The notes beneath the pieces are model-generated. The model was given only the letters and a program-made list of their open reading frames with translations. It ran no database searches and was not told where the DNA came from. DNA of 64,000 nucleotides. Origin: Doryteuthis pealeii. Its lineage: Eukaryota; Mollusca; Cephalopoda; Myopsida; Loliginidae. The DNA is taken from contig CM042139.1 in assembly GCA_023376005.1 (NCBI GenBank), positions 141,368,288 through 141,432,287 of the forward strand, given 5' to 3'. Both the position numbers and the translations under genes were made by a program. Numbering within the stretch: position 1 is the first letter of the stretch; each line of letters starts with the position of its first letter. Shown one piece after another: positions 1 through 13,084 of this stretch.

Positions 1-1420
1 GGAAAGGACGATATTATTTTTAACTGAACATTCCCCGTTCTTTTATCGATTACGCTGAGCTACAGCGGTGAACAATAGCTAACTAGTAATTGTGTTTTTT
101 ATGTAGTTACTTGGGTCACGCCCACAGCCCAACCATACCGAGTATTAAGTAACTGAATATACACCAGTCCTCATTCGACCATGTATCACTCTAATGACAT
201 ATATATATAATATAATATTTATATATATATATATATATCTATATTTGTATATTTAATATATTAATAATTAGAAGGATGAAAAGGAGAGAAGGAAAAGGAG
301 GGCAAGGAAAATTGCCGGCTATAATTATTAAAAAACCAATACACAGAATGTGTTTACACTCAACGTAACTGTTGAGATTTTTTCAATATAGGCGTGTGTT
401 AGAACCTACTTCTATTATGATTCGCCCGAGTGACTATTGATTTAAACTCTTGGCCAATCACTAGCAAGTATCTGCTGCTGAATAATACTTAAACCCACAG
501 AGTACTGCCATAGCTGAATAAGCCGAGTTTGGCGAGGTCCTATATCTAAAATGGGTGTTTGCAATTTCCACATTGAATGCTCAACCGATCAGCTTACCCT
601 CACGTTTAAATAACATGAATGCATGGATGATTATAACAAGTTTCCCTTTCTCTTAAACACTTAACAGTTCAGATGAGTTGCGAGCCTTATCGAACCCGGG
701 GTAATTGCGAGTCAAGGTGGAATGCTCACCGCTGCGCCTAACCACTCGCTTAAATGTACAAATAAATGCATGTTTATATTTAGTCAAATTCCTTTTTCTC
801 TTCATTCGTATTATCCAAAGTTGGTCTACTATTATTTCCTTCCGTCTGGAAAAATCATTTAACCCGAAGTTTATGGTTCGAGAGAAGCATACGCTTTTGA
901 TGTATGAATAAGTATAAAATCAATATACATAAAAGCACGCTTAGTTTTATTAAAAGACACAAGCGTTTCTAAGAAATGTTAGCAAAATGCATTGTGCCTT
1001 GACTTACAAGTTTAATTTAATTTTCACTCGTAACTCAATCCCCTCATATATCAAATCATTATCCCGTCGAAACTTAATGCCACTACCTTTTATCCGCTGC
1101 AGTCCACGCATCAACAAACTTTAATTTTATATTTTTTAAATAGGAATACTCATATGTTTATGAAAACAAAAATTTTATGATTATGTGCTGTAAATGTGTT
1201 TACTTTTTATAAATAATATTTTTCTTTGGCGTATAAATTTGGAAAGCTTAAATATTTATAGTGAACTAATTAACATAACCGTAACTGAGCTCGCTGGTAC
1301 CGTCAAATTTTAGACTCCAACAAAAGAGAATTCGACTGTGTGACAACTGTAACTCAGAAAACTCGTAAGTTGAAGCAATCGTTTAGACAACGTTAACCGC
1401 TAGTTGTTAACAATACATGT
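1..1420 (-). repeat. Inverted copy of the start of the 10-kb unit (fold-back arm)
   Basis: This stretch read on the minus strand matches 1430-2845 almost throughout. Landmarks recur in reverse order: the AGCTAACTAGTAAT segment near 75 pairs with the one near 2757, and the AAAACTCGTAAG segment near 1360 pairs with CTTACGAGTTTTCTGAG near 1482. The arms meet around 1420-1440 with almost no spacer. It contains reversed copies of the small transposon and tRNA-like heads listed for unit A. It may be a real palindrome or a fold-back read artefact; noisy indels between the arms favour caution. Confidence 0.85.
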
Positions 1421-1865
1421 AAGAATGAATAAGAATCGAATTGTTACAATACAAGCGGTAACTTGTCTAAGATTGCTCAGACTTACGAGTTTTCTGAGTT
1501 AACGGAGTGTCACACAGTCGATATTGCTGCTTTGTGTTGAGAGCTAAAATTTGAGTACAGCGAGCCTTCAGTTACGGTATGTTAATTATTCAGCTATAAA
1601 TTATTAAGTTCCAAATTTATTACGCCAAAGAAATATTATTTATAAATAAACATATTACAGCAGCATAAATCATAACAATTTGTTTTTCATAAACATACTG
1701 AGTATTTTTCCTATTTAAAAACTGATAAATATTAAGTTTTGTTTGATGGGGTGGGAGCTGCAGCGGATAAAAGGTAATGGGCAGTTAATTCGAGGGATAA
1801 TTGATTGATATATGAGGGGATTGAGTTACGAGTAAAATTAAGCTTTGTAAGTCATAGGCACCAAA
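985..1865. mobile_element. Back-to-back copies of a small DNA transposon (MITE)
   Basis: Two inverted copies of a roughly 400-bp element face each other across the palindrome centre. One end carries TGCCTTGACTTACAAG then CTCGTAACTC; the other carries CTTACGAGTTTTCTGAGTT. Single copies recur at 10905-11335, 21205-21605 and, reversed and more diverged, at 40740-41215. The inverted ends and lack of coding capacity indicate a MITE. A mariner-like origin is possible, but no target duplication was established. Confidence 0.55.
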
Positions 1866-2089
1866 ATGCATTTTGCTTGAAACATTTCTTAGAAAAACGC
1901 TTGTGTCTTATAAATACTAAGGTGCAGTTTATGTATAGTTGATTTATCTTATTCATTAACATCAACAGCGTATCTTCTTCGAACATGAACTTGGGTTAGA
2001 TTATTTTTACGACCGAAGAAGTAAAGTAGACAACTTGGATAATACGAATGAAAAGAAAAAGGGAATTTGTCTAAATTAATACATGCATT

Positions 2090-2400
2090 TATTGTAATTG
2101 AAGCGAGTGTTAGGCGCCGGTCGGTTGAGCATCCACCTTGGAATCGCAATACCGCGGTTCGATACAGGACTTCGCCAACTCATCTTTAATGTTAGGTTGT
2201 AGAAAGAAGAGGGGAATTGTATAATCATCACACATGCATTTCATGTGTATTTAAAGTGAGGGTTAAGCTGAGTTCGGTCTGAGCATTCAGCTGTGGAAGT
2301 GCAACCCCCATTTTAGATCTCGACTCGCAAACTCGGCTTTATTGCTATGGCCAGTCTCCTTGGGTTTAAGTATTCATTTCCAGCAGCGAGGTAGCTGCTA
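2090..2400 (+). repeat. Two tandem tRNA-like SINE heads (unit A)
   Basis: Two related tRNA-like modules lie about 130 bp apart. The first has a box-A-like TAGGCGCCGGTCGGTTGAGC and a box-B-like GCGGTTCGATAC. The second repeats GTCGGTCTGAGCATTCA and then loses box B. Both are followed by the CGCCAACTC or GCAAACTC phrase. This looks like a dimeric tRNA-derived SINE. The same pair occurs at 460-760 (reversed), 11565-11890 and 21825-22140. Confidence 0.55.
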
Positions 2401-2565
2401 GTGATTGGCCAAGAGTTTAATCACATTTAGTACTCGGCGAATCTATAAATAGAAGTAGGCTTCTAACACACGCCTTATATTGAAAAATCTGAACAAGTTA
2501 CTGGTGTTTTAAACACATTCTGTGTTTTTTTTAATAATTATATAGCAGGCAGGATATCCTTCTCT

Positions 2566-2574
<9 letters not shown>

Positions 2575-2596
<22 letters not shown>

Positions 2597-2648
2597 TTAA
2601 TATATATTATATATATATATATATAGTATATATATATATATATATATG
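2575..2648. repeat. (CT)n/(AT)n microsatellite
   Basis: Short CT run passing into a long AT tract. The same tract lies at 205-240 (reversed arm), 12040-12125 and 22260-22345. Its length differs between units. Confidence 0.9.
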
Positions 2649-3224
2649 TCCATAGAGGATACATGGTCATGAGGACTGGTGTATATTCCAGGTTACTTAA
2701 TACTCGGGTATGTTTTGGCTGTGGGGCTTGACCCGTAACTACATAAAAAAACACATTACTAGTTAGCTATTGTTCACGCTGTAAGCTCAGCGGAATCGTA
2801 ATAAGAACGGAGGAATGTTCAGTTACAATAATATCGTCCCTTTCCTGCGGTGGTCAGGCGAAATAGATTCTCGTAACATAGTAACTGTATCCGGTATGTC
2901 ATCTTTACTCATTTCAAATACATTGAAAAATCTAAGACTACCAAAAGGAAGATTCTGGTACATTTCTATGACCGAAGGGATATACTTTAGAGATCAGCGT
3001 TTCAATAATGTATCTGCATAGGTATATTGTAAGACCATTTATGTGACAGATGTTATCTGAGTCTTTTATTCAGGGTTATATTTATAAAACAAAACGATCA
3101 CTATCAACTATTGAAAGATATTACAATATTGAGCAAGCGGAAAAGTACCTTTCCTAATAGCATTACAGCACACCTATATATATATATTAATAATATATAT
3201 ATATATATAATATATATAATTATA

Positions 3225-3440
3225 TGCAGAAAGTCAGAAAGAAATCTTCCTTACGGATAGGAAGTTTTTTAAAACAACCTGTCGCAATTTGAGAGCTCAT
3301 GTGTGCTCTGTATTGTTCTAGTGTCCAACAGAGCAAATTTATAGTAAAGAAATAACAAAAGACTTAGAGATTTTTGCTTAGAGCCCTATTTCTATAGACT
3401 GATAAGGCAAACTCTCTAAGTCTTTTTGTATTTTATTTAA
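3225..3440 (+). mobile_element. MITE with internal palindrome (unit A)
   Basis: The element runs from the (AT)n tract through CTTCCTTACGGATAGG and GAGAGCTCATGTG to an inverted repeat formed by ACAAAAGACTTAGAG and CTCTAAGTCTTTTTGT. Copies lie at 12735-12955, 22930-23130 and, reversed, 52042-52300, where the palindrome is nearly perfect. No coding sequence; a foldback or MITE-type element. Confidence 0.6.
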
Positions 3441-3574
3441 CTTTATTATATATATATATATTAATGATATTATAAGTACCAATTGGTGGTTTTAACTTTT
3501 TCCGTCGCAGTGCATCAGTAATAATCCAAAGTATTCAAAATGTATTAAAACTACAGAGCATTAATATACTAATA

Positions 3575-3905
3575 TATTATTATTAGAGAACAAAAGGGTC
3601 TACACATGTTCAAATCAAATTGAAATGATTTCTTCATACGCTCTATTCCCTACGTTAAAGTCGATGTAATTTCTAAGTTAAATTAAATATATTTTTCGAT
3701 ATTAACCGTTTAACGCTACGTTTTTTTCCTCAATATTTGCTACATTGTTTTATAGCGTAGTGTTCAACCGTTAATTATCCGAAAATATATTTAATTTAAC
3801 TTAGGAATTACATCGACTTACGTAGGTATTTCCTGAAGAAATCATTTCCAATTTGCTTGAAACCATGTTAGACCCTTATCTCCACTAATAATAATATTAG
3901 TATTA
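3575..3905. mobile_element. 330-bp palindromic MITE (unit A)
   Basis: The whole stretch is an inverted repeat centred near 3741. The left arm has GGGTCTACACATG, AATTGAAATGATTTCTTCA, GTCGATGTAATT and TTAACGCTACG; the right arm has the complements in reverse order, ending GTTAGACCC. TAATAATATTAG-like sequence flanks both sides. No coding capacity. Copies: 13085-13430 and 23265-23585. Confidence 0.7.
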
Positions 3906-3911
3906 TATATC

Positions 3912-3978
<67 letters not shown>

Positions 3979-4215
3979 TGGTTTATATATATATATGTTA
4001 AGTATATTACTATATAAATACATTATATTATATATCTATATATATAATATATATATATATATATTAGTTATATAATATATATATAATATGTGATATGTTA
4101 TAAATGTTTATTAATATATATATGTATATATATATGATATATAAATATATACTATAATATATATATATATATATATATATGGTATTATATATATATAATA
4201 TATAATATATATATT
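3905..4215. repeat. (TA)n/(TG)n microsatellite cluster (unit A)
   Basis: About 300 bp of TA dinucleotides with a TG tract at 3950-3980. Units B (13435-13885) and C (23580-23915) hold the equivalent tract. B is heavily corrupted there. Confidence 0.9.
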
Positions 4216-4239
4216 GTCTATTTTTTTGTCTGACAAATA

Positions 4240-7200
4240 CCAAATGTCTGTAAAATTCTAAAGATCGTAAACTTCTAATAATTTCTATGATCGCTGCTTA
4301 GTAAATCTATGCCTTACATTCAATGAGATTTACCAAATATTCATTGATACCTCTCCATACAACGCAAGAAGTACAGGAATACACATGGCAATAGCATAAT
4401 CTTTACAGATCATTGCCGTCCCCACAATCCCCACAACTCCACCACCAGAACCCTTCCTTGCATGAGCCCTCAATGAATCATCAAACCTGCTGCAGATCTA
4501 CAAAGTTGACGCAAATATGACATTGAAAAGACTTCTTCCCCGTTGAATGAGATGATTCAGATGAGTCAGAATGATAAAATTGATGCTTATGCACCATCCA
4601 TATGTCTCTTAAGACCAGAAGCGACTTAGAGACCTGCCACCCATATAGCACAAGACACATTATTTACTCCTGGAATCTGCATGGATTGACCCAGGTGAGA
4701 TTTCCTATGATTGAATAGCCCGCCTCGAAAGCAAAACTCGACCACATTCAGACACTTCCACCTCCATGTTCTCTCCAATATGAAGGTGTAACCCTTTCGA
4801 AGTTGACGCTTTAGGTTTTCCATGCACGATTTTTCACTCTCATAACTGGTACAGCCATCATCCACATGAACTCTCCAGTCAGTTCTCTTTAGTGCAGCTT
4901 TTCCAGTTTGTCAGGACTATTTTATTTTTACAAGGTTGTTTTTTAAACAATCCTTTACTCTCTTAGGCTTATGCTGCGGCTTTTGCCATCACGCAGCTGA
5001 CCGTAAAAAGAGTTGCTTTGGCAATTCTAGCATCACCCATACGCGAACATGACCTGCCCAACGCATTGAGCCGTTATGATAATAGTTTCAATGGCTTGAG
5101 CATCCCTGCCCTTGCAAGTACTTCTGTGTTAGGCGTTTTTCGGAATTCCACTTGATGTCTAGAATACGTCTCAAATTTCTGATGCAAAGTGTTCAAGAAT
5201 TTCAGATGTCTTCTAAACTGTCCATGTTTCCGAGGAGTACAATAAAACACTCAACACGCAGACCTATGAACATTCAATTTGTTTATGGGTATGCCGGTAC
5301 AGACCATAACCGTTTTTCGAGCGTTCCATAGGCACAGATGCCTTCTGGATGCGCCGGTGATCTCAGCATCCAAAGATCCATCACAAGTTTTAGTGTACTT
5401 CCTAAGTATGTAAATAGACTCAACAACATCAGACAGTACCATGAATGGCAATTGATTGGTTTGATATATGGTTCACCCTTTACGGGGGTGAACATTACCT
5501 TTGTTTTGTCAAGGCTTATTTTTAATCCAAAAGCGAGCTCGAGGCAGCCAAAAGGTTACAAATCTTGAAAATCCTGCCTCTGAGCAGAAAGTCAACAATC
5601 ATCGGCGAAAGGAACTCTCTGATAAAGTGGCATAGGATGTCTTAGACTTGAAGTTAATCTTCTCAAGTTAAAATCTTCCTGTGGTTCTAAATTCCAAGAG
5701 GACGCCTTTCCTCACAATGTTGGTATGCATGCGATAATATTACAGAAAAGAATATTGAGAATAGTGTTGGAGCCAAGACATCTCCCTGCTTAATCCCGTT
5801 ATCTATTGTATTTCATCCGACAATCTACCACTCATGACAATTTTTTATTTTTTCCTACCATTGTGCACCGCTTTGAGTACACTCACAAATACCGGTGGGC
5901 ACCCAACTTTACCCACATTGACCAAAGTGCATCCCTGTTTGACTGTATCAAAATCTTTCGTTAATCAACAAACTGATACAGGGGAGCCCGTTGCGTCTAT
6001 AACCTTCTCTTGTACTTGCCTAGCCGAAATATCATGTCGTTTGTTCCTCTGCCAGACCTAAAACCACTTTGTGATTCAGGAATGACTACTGGGCAAATGT
6101 AAGACAAGCAATCGATTCAACATATTTCTTGAAGAACCTTGCTAACAGCACTTCAGAAGTGTGATTCCACGGTAGTTATCGCAACTACCTTTATCTCCTT
6201 TGCCCCTTATATACACACACAAAGCACCATCAATCCATTCATTTGGTAGAGGGAGCCGTTCCAACATTGAGTTAAGAGATCAAACAGAGCAAGATTGACA
6301 TAAAACTTTTAACCTTCAACAGTTCCACTGGACGCCCATCCAAACCCGGCGCCCTACCAGAATTAATTTGTTTGATAGCATTTCAAAATTCTGTAAAAGT
6401 TGGTAAATGGTCCATCTCAATTTTGGTCTCCTGTTGAGGAAGACTCTGCAGAACATCAGCGCTGACTACTGAAGGTTTATTAAATTAATCCGTGAAGTGT
6501 GTTGGCCATCGTTGAAGATTTTTTCGGTTTCCTTAATCACGGTGATGCTGTCCTTTGACCTTAGAGGAGCAATGGAATAAGTTAAGGACCGAAAACTGTA
6601 CGCATGAGGCTATGGAACAGCTTTAGGTCTTTTTATTAAAGGCCTTCTGAATTTCAGAGGAGATTTTAGACCACGACTCATTTTTTCATCCTCCTAATTT
6701 CCGCTGTATAGCTGCTTGAACTGAATATATTTCTTCAGAGTAGACGGTTTTGAGAGATGACTTACTATGAAGTGTACTTATAAAATAACTTCTTTTGTGT
6801 TCAATTAGCTGACTTATGGCAACTACATTGTCATCAAACCAGTCTCGATGTTTTCCTAACTCTTGAAGCAAGAACAGCTGCACCAGTGAATAAACTTGGT
6901 CTCTGAAGTTATCCATGTTCCATTAAATTCCAGACTGTCAAGATGTTCCCGCAGTCTTTCTTCACTTCCATTTGCTTGACCTTGCTCAAACTCTAGGCGC
7001 CTTGGTGTTTTTACTCCAGGCATGCGAGTCTTTTTACGAATACGGAGTTTAAATCTACCCCTCACTAGAGACTGTGATCTGTGTCGCACTCTGCACTACG
7101 CATAACACGCACATTGCAGACATCACCAATGTCACGGCGGCGAGTCAAGATGAAGTCAATCATATGGCCATGTTTTGATCTTTGGGTGGGTCCAAGTAAT

Positions 7201-7870
7201 TTTATGGATACGTTTTTTGCCGGAAAAGGTATTTACAATGGTTAATTGAGCTCAGAACAGATCAAGCAATTTAAGTCCATTTGAATTCCCACCGATACAT
7301 AACGACCAAGTGCATCCCATATTTCAAAATTCTGCAACAGCGTGCATTAAAGGTCTCTTGATTATATCAGTTTATCTCCTTTTGGTGTAGAGACAATAGC
7401 ATTGCGAAAGTCTTCATAAAAAGTCATGGCAGCTCTCCTCACTGGGCTTATAGGAAATAGGGTCACGTACCGTCCATACTGCAGCTGGATACGCAGTTTC
7501 ATAATGTGATCAACTGTGCTAGTTAGGCAACTCCAAATTCAGCCAGTCTTTATTCACTGCAAAACCAACCCAACGCCTCGCGCCGTTCGCCCTTGGCTTA
7601 CAAGCCCAAAAGAGTTATAGCCCTTGATATTTCTGTCAAGTTGATCCTCAATACTGACATCGGGTTTCCGATATGGGCACAATTATCAATCTGTAATCTC
7701 TGAAGTTCCTTTGTCACAAGTGCTGTTCTTCTGCCAGGCGATCTGTAGAAATTAACGGTCTAACAAAGTGCTTACATTTCGCAGCAGAAATGTTGAGTTA
7801 ATTCGATCACAGTTTATAAATATTTCTTTTCTCCTGCAAGAAAGTGACCCCGTTAGCCCAGGAACTAACC
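4240..7870 (-). mobile_element. Non-LTR retrotransposon (LINE), unit A, frame-broken
   Basis: Minus-strand LINE homologous to the cleaner copy in unit C. N-terminal APE-type endonuclease fragments lie at 6686-7250, reverse transcriptase around 5250-6350, and C-terminal zinc-finger sequence at 4500-4870. Reading frames are broken roughly every 100-200 bp, usually at single-base indels absent from C, which suggests base-calling error rather than old decay. Protein features resemble the animal LINEs whose endonuclease is often annotated as craniofacial development protein 2-like. The exact clade (RTE-like or other) is not settled. Confidence 0.75.
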
Positions 7871-8412
7871 AGTGTTGAGGTGACAGGACAGTACCAATAC
7901 ATAATAATACATAATAAGCTCAGCACCAAACACAAACAAACAGATTCACGGAATTAGGACTAACAACGCAATAAACTAGGTAGAAAATGTCTCATTATAA
8001 AATATCGTAGAATAAACAATATATTAATACGTGTAACTGCTTAATCATAATAAAAATTTTTACGATATGATCAACTTAACTAATAACAAATAAGGCTCCA
8101 TTTTCGGTTGTGTTTTAGGTTTTAGTACTTCCATGGGGAGATACAAACAATAAAGTGGTAAGTGAATCTGGGAGTTGTAGATAAACCGCTATTTCAATTA
8201 TCATATTTCAATAATTAATATATAAGTATAATAATGAAGGGTGGAGTAGCACCATATACCTAATGTCGTTGAATCTAACTGCGAATGATCTAGAGTGAAT
8301 TACCTTAACCAGGAGACAATATATTTAAAATATAAACACTTATTGTGAAAGGTTATGTATATTATATAATATATATATATATATATATCTTGAGCTTGGT
8401 AATATATAATAT

Positions 8413-8458
<46 letters not shown>

Positions 8459-8758
8459 TCCTGAACGTCGGTAATATCAGTTTCTAGACAATATAGTTTT
8501 ACAAACAAGAATGGCTGTTCTACAAATACTAGGAAGACTGACTGATGCCAAGATACCGTTGACTTTTATGTCAAGTTTGCTTAATGCTAACTTAGATAAC
8601 GATGCTATACCAATGCTAATGAAGCACTCTTTAACAAACTATATGAAACTTATGTATCAGTATCATAAAATCACAAACCACACACAGCACATTCACACAC
8701 ACCACCAAACACACACATATATATATATTATAATATATTATTATATATATTATTCAAT

Positions 8759-8789
<31 letters not shown>

Positions 8790-8935
8790 AGAAATACAAA
8801 CATAAGAATTCTGAACAAGGCGCCTACTCCACAAAATAAAATAAGTAGAAACATCCGTTTCAGAATTTCCCATGAAAATAGACATAATATATATATATAT
8901 TTATATAAATTATATATATATAATATATATTAATT
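7870..8935. other. Unit A, LINE 5' flank with microsatellites
   Basis: No gene is seen. It contains (AT)n tracts at 8365-8390 and 8405-8450, a CA-rich then TA then (GA)n tract at 8690-8795, and (AT)n at 8885-8935. A 140-residue frame at 8511-8933 is an artefact of crossing these tracts. Equivalent sequence in unit C: 27560-28593. Confidence 0.7.
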
Positions 8936-9381
8936 TAAAACACATTAAGTCTGTTTTATCTGAATTCCACATAGAAACAATCTGCTTCTTGTTGCCTCCT
9001 CCCGGTTATGTCAACAGACATTCGCACTTGGGCAAAAAATATCTTGGTTAGTTGGTTGCATATCAACATCGACGTTAATTTTATGCTAAAGACATTTCGC
9101 GATTAATTACTTCTTGTTGGGTTTTATCTAAACCGCATTTTTAAATACGGATTTTTAAACTCATTTTTTAATTTTTTATCTTTTTTTTAACTCCAGTTGA
9201 TGGACTCTCACAGGTAACTACAACGCTGGTTTCTCGGTGAAGCTGGGAGTAACAGCGTGAAGGGGGTTTTCCCCACTCCAGAGCACCTCCACCTAGATGC
9301 TGTTGAACGCACGCGCAGGACACTAAGATATTTCAGAGCGCGCCCTTCCTATGCACCTTATATTATTATAGTATATATAGT

Positions 9382-10030
9382 AGTACCAACCCCTCCGTCA
9401 CGAGCAGAGTGCGACATTACAAGGGCAATTTCTGTAAGCGGAGTTTAAGCAGGGTTGAATTCAGGGTTTCCGTCTCCTAAACTGGTTACCTAAAGCCATG
9501 GTTAAGAGAGTCGCAGCTCTGTCTGCTATTTACCCATAGCGCTGGAGGGAGAATTGGATTCATACTTTCCAGAGGGTAATTATCCGTGCACGTGAAATGC
9601 GAAAGACAGCTTCGTGTCAGGAATGAAACTCGGGTCGATGAGTCCGAAGTTGCTGACGACTCTAGACCAGTTATACTACGCGCCTTCGAGGCCATAAATG
9701 ATATAAAAAACGTTGGGATTTGCCATAATAGCAATAAGGTCGGAACAATCATACAGGGTGCTGGGCTTGATGTGATCAGCCATTGATCGAGAGGACTTCT
9801 CTGACGCCCGTCTAGCCCAATAGGGGATAATGAAGTGTGTTGATGTGTCATGGATTTCTCCCACTGATCAGGATTCCGTCCTAAAGCCTATGGTTCGCCA
9901 CACAATTGGTCAGAACAGGTGCCCTCGGGGTGGGGTCTTTACACCTCTGCAGAGACGCAGTCAGCGAATTCTAAGCAGCCGTCAATTTGTCAAAGGACGA
10001 GCATGTGTATCTGCAAGTGGCGCTAGATAA
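9382..10030 (-). mobile_element. SINE B with D-type 5' module (unit A)
   Basis: On the minus strand a GC-richer 5' module (10030-9695, sharing GGGCTAGACGGGCG and TTGGGATTTGCC-like words with element D at 58896-59469) is followed by a tRNA-like head (box A region near 9685, box B GAGTTTCATTCC near 9625). The SINE B body follows, containing CTATGGGTAAATAG and AACCAGTTTAGGAGACGG, and the 3' end is GGTTGGTAC. The join of module and tRNA head is the same in unit B. Confidence 0.6.
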
Positions 10031-10209
10031 TCTGCGTAAATGCCAGCATCTGTTTAATGAGGTTTAAGTGCGGGGATATGCCTGATTTTAGTGGTTGAGT
10101 TCTATTATATTGTTCGGCATTCATATGGTATGTGCAACGCTGGGTTACTATCATATATAATAATATATATTTATATATTAATATATATAATATATATATA
10201 TATTGTGAA

Positions 10210-10555
10210 AAACAAGATGTTAATGATTTGCTGACAGAAATTCTGTTTCGACCATATAAAGCGGTCTTATCAAAGCAATTATGTATAATAGGAATACGAA
10301 ATATAGATCGTTAATCGAGGCACAAAAACGCTCTCGATCAGGGCGATTTTCAAAAAAATTAAAAATGCGTATTCAATTATTTTTTGAAAGTGTCGGCCCT
10401 GATCAGAGCATTTTGGTGCCTCGCGATTAAAGATCTTTTATTTCGTATTTCACTATTATACATAAGTTTGCCTTTTGATAAAAGACCACTTTATATGGTT
10501 TGAAACAGATATCTGTCAGGCAAAACATTTAACATCTTGGTTTTTTTCTACAAAC
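10210..10555. mobile_element. Palindromic MITE (unit A)
   Basis: Long inverted repeat centred near 10365. The left arm has AAGATGTTAATG, GCTGACAGAAATTCTG, GCACAAAAACGCTCTCGATC; the right arm has GATCAGAGCATTTTGGTGC, CAGATATCTGTCAGGCAAAA, CATTTAACATCTTG. No coding capacity. Unit B copy at 20545-20885. Confidence 0.7.
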
Positions 10556-10904
10556 TTTCTACACAACTGACGCGATTCATATGCGCATGTTTACTTTCAT
10601 ATATATATATATATATACTATATATATATATATAATTCATGGCCGTCAGAAGGTCAAATAGGTGAACCTTATTTGCACGTAAAAATGATATTCCGGTCTT
10701 TGGGGTTCCTTTACCTTGATCTGCCAAATATAGTTCGGCAAACGGAAAAAATATTTTTCAGATTTAAATAAAATGAGCTTTTTTAAATATCGATATGAAT
10801 ATGTTTTGTATTATTTAAATTAATTTGTTTGGTATGCAGTGCGCTGAGGCATATTATCAAGTCGATTTTACTTTCATCTCTTAACCATGTATTGTTAACA
10901 ATAC

Positions 10905-11335
10905 AGCGGTAATTGTGCCTAACGATTGTTCAAAATTACGAGTTTTCTGAGTTACGAGTTGTCACACAGTCGATATTCTGCTGTTGTGTTGAGAAGCTTA
11001 AAATTTGAGGTACCCAGCGAAGCTTCAGTTACGGTTATGTTAATTAGTTCACTTAAATTATTTAAGTTTTCATTTATTACGCCAGAAGAAAATATTATTT
11101 ATAAAAAATAACCATATTACAGCGACATAAATCATACAATTTTGTTTTTCATAATCATACTGGGTATTTTCCCTATTTAAAACATGACAAATTAAAGTTT
11201 TGTTGATGGGGTGGGAGCTGCAGCGGATAAAAGGTATGGCAGTTAATTTCGACGGGGATAATTGATTTGATATATGAGGGGATGAGTTACGAGTGAATAA
11301 ATTAAAGCTTGTAAGTCAAGCACAATGCCATTTTG
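10905..11335 (+). mobile_element. Small DNA transposon (MITE), unit B copy
   Basis: Same element as at 1450-1865: begins near TTACGAGTTTTCTGAG and ends near CTTGTAAGTCAAGC. The AT-rich interior contains the TATTACGCC and GGGAGCTGCAGCGGATAA landmarks shared by all copies. It has no coding capacity. Confidence 0.55.
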
Positions 11336-11564
11336 CTGAACATGTTCCTTAGAAAAGCTTGTGTCTTTAATAAACTAAGGTGCATTTATGTGTATTGCAT
11401 TTATACTTATTCATAACATCAAAAGCGCTATGCTTCTCTCGAACGCATGAATTCGTGGTTAATTATTTTAACAGACGGAAGGAAAGTAAAGTAAGACACT
11501 TTGGATAATACGAATGAAGAGAAAAGGGAATTTGTATAAATATAAACATGCGCATGTTATTGTA

Positions 11565-11890
11565 ATTTAAGCGAGTGGTTAGGCGGCAGTCGGTTGAGCA
11601 TCCACCTGGAATCGCAATACCGGGTTCGATCACAGGACTTCGCCAACTCATCTTTATGTTAGTGTTTTTAGAGAAGGGGAACTTGTATAATATACACATG
11701 CATTTTCATGTGGTAATTTAAAGTGAGGGTTTAAGCCTGAAGTCGGTTGAGCATTCACTGTGGAATTCAACCCCCATTTAGATTGGACCTCGCAACTCGG
11801 CTTATTAGCTATGGCAGTACCTTGGGTTTAAGTATTATTTCAGCAGCAGAGTACGCTAGTGTTGGCCAAGAAGTTTAATCACATAGTACT
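11565..11890 (+). repeat. Two tandem tRNA-like SINE heads (unit B)
   Basis: Unit B copy of the dimeric tRNA-like module. The first head has GCAGTCGGTTGAGCATCC and GGGTTCGATCACAGG; the second has AGTCGGTTGAGCATTCACTG without a good box B. Confidence 0.55.
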
Positions 11891-12734
11891 GCGGCGAATC
11901 TAATAAATAGAAGTAGGCTTCTAAAGAACACACGCCTTATATTGAAAAAATCTCAAAGTTAGTGGTGTAAACACATTCTTGTGTATTTTTATTAATAATT
12001 ATAAGCACGGCAGATATCTCTCCTCTCATCTCTCATCTAATCTATACTATATATATAATATATATATATATTTATATATATATTATATATGTATATAGTA
12101 TATATTATTAGTAGAGTATATTGTCATAGAGTGGACTACATGGCCGAGATGAGGAGTGGTGTAGTAGATCAGGGTTACTTTAACTACTCGGTTGTTTGTG
12201 GGCTTGTGGGCGGTCCGTGCCCGAGAGGTTACTACAATAAAAAACACATTACTAGTTAGGCTCTTGTTCACGCTGTAAGCTCAGCGGAAATCGTAAAAGA
12301 AACGGAGGAATTGTTAGTGTTAAAATAATAATCGTCCTTTCCTGCGGTGGTCAGGCGAAATAGATTCTTCGTAGCAGAGTAACTGTATCCGTTGTTCATA
12401 CTTTTATTTCTTCATTTCAAATAAATTGAATCTAAACTACAAAATAGGAGATTCGGATCACATTTCTATGACGACAGGGATATACTAGATCAGCGTTTTC
12501 AATAATGTATACATGCATAGGTATATTGTAAGACATTTATGTGCAGAATGTTATCTGAGTCCTTTATTTATCAAGGGTTGATATTACATAAAACAAAACA
12601 GTTTATCACTAATCAACTTATTGAAAAGATATTACAGATATGGCAAGGGAAAAGTACCTTTCTAATAGCATACAGCACACCATATATATATATATATATA
12701 TATATATTATTATATATATATATATATATAATAT

Positions 12735-12955
12735 ATATAATGCAAAAGTCCAGAGAAGAAATCTTCCTTACGGGCATAGGAGTTTTTTAAACAACCGTCG
12801 CAATTTGAGAGCTCAAATGTGTGCCTTATTGTTCAGTGGTCACAGGCAAATTTATAAGGTAAAGAACAATAACAGAAAGACTTTGTAGAGATTTTGCTTA
12901 GAGCCTATTTCTATAGACTATAAGGCAAACTCTCTAAGTCTTTGGTATTTATTTA
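12735..12955 (+). mobile_element. MITE with internal palindrome (unit B)
   Basis: Unit B copy of the element at 3225-3440, with the same GAGAGCTCAAATGTG interior and the AAAGACTTTGTAGAG / CTCTCTAAGTCTTT arms. Confidence 0.6.
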
Positions 12956-13084
12956 CTTATATATATTATATATATTATATATAGTATCCAATTGTTGGGT
13001 TTTAAACTTTTCGTCGCAGTGGCATCAGTAATAATCCAAAAAGTATTCAATGTATTAAAATACAGAGCATTAATAATACTAATA

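Larger units (their letters stand above)
1430..10880 (+). repeat. Tandem 10-kb unit, copy A
   Basis: Unit A is the first direct copy of a segment that recurs at 10881 and 21191. The seam sequence (CATGTATTGTTAACAATAC followed by AGCGGTAA) is the same at 10885 and 21187. Order inside: small DNA transposon, two tRNA-like heads, (AT)n, palindromic MITEs, minus-strand LINE, microsatellites, SINE B plus the D-type 5' module, palindromic MITE. Differences from the other units are mostly single-base indels rather than substitutions. Confidence 0.85.

Noticed and set aside
1949..2149. 66-residue frame as a small gene
   Set aside because: It spans the tRNA-like SINE head and is not preserved in frame in units B and C.
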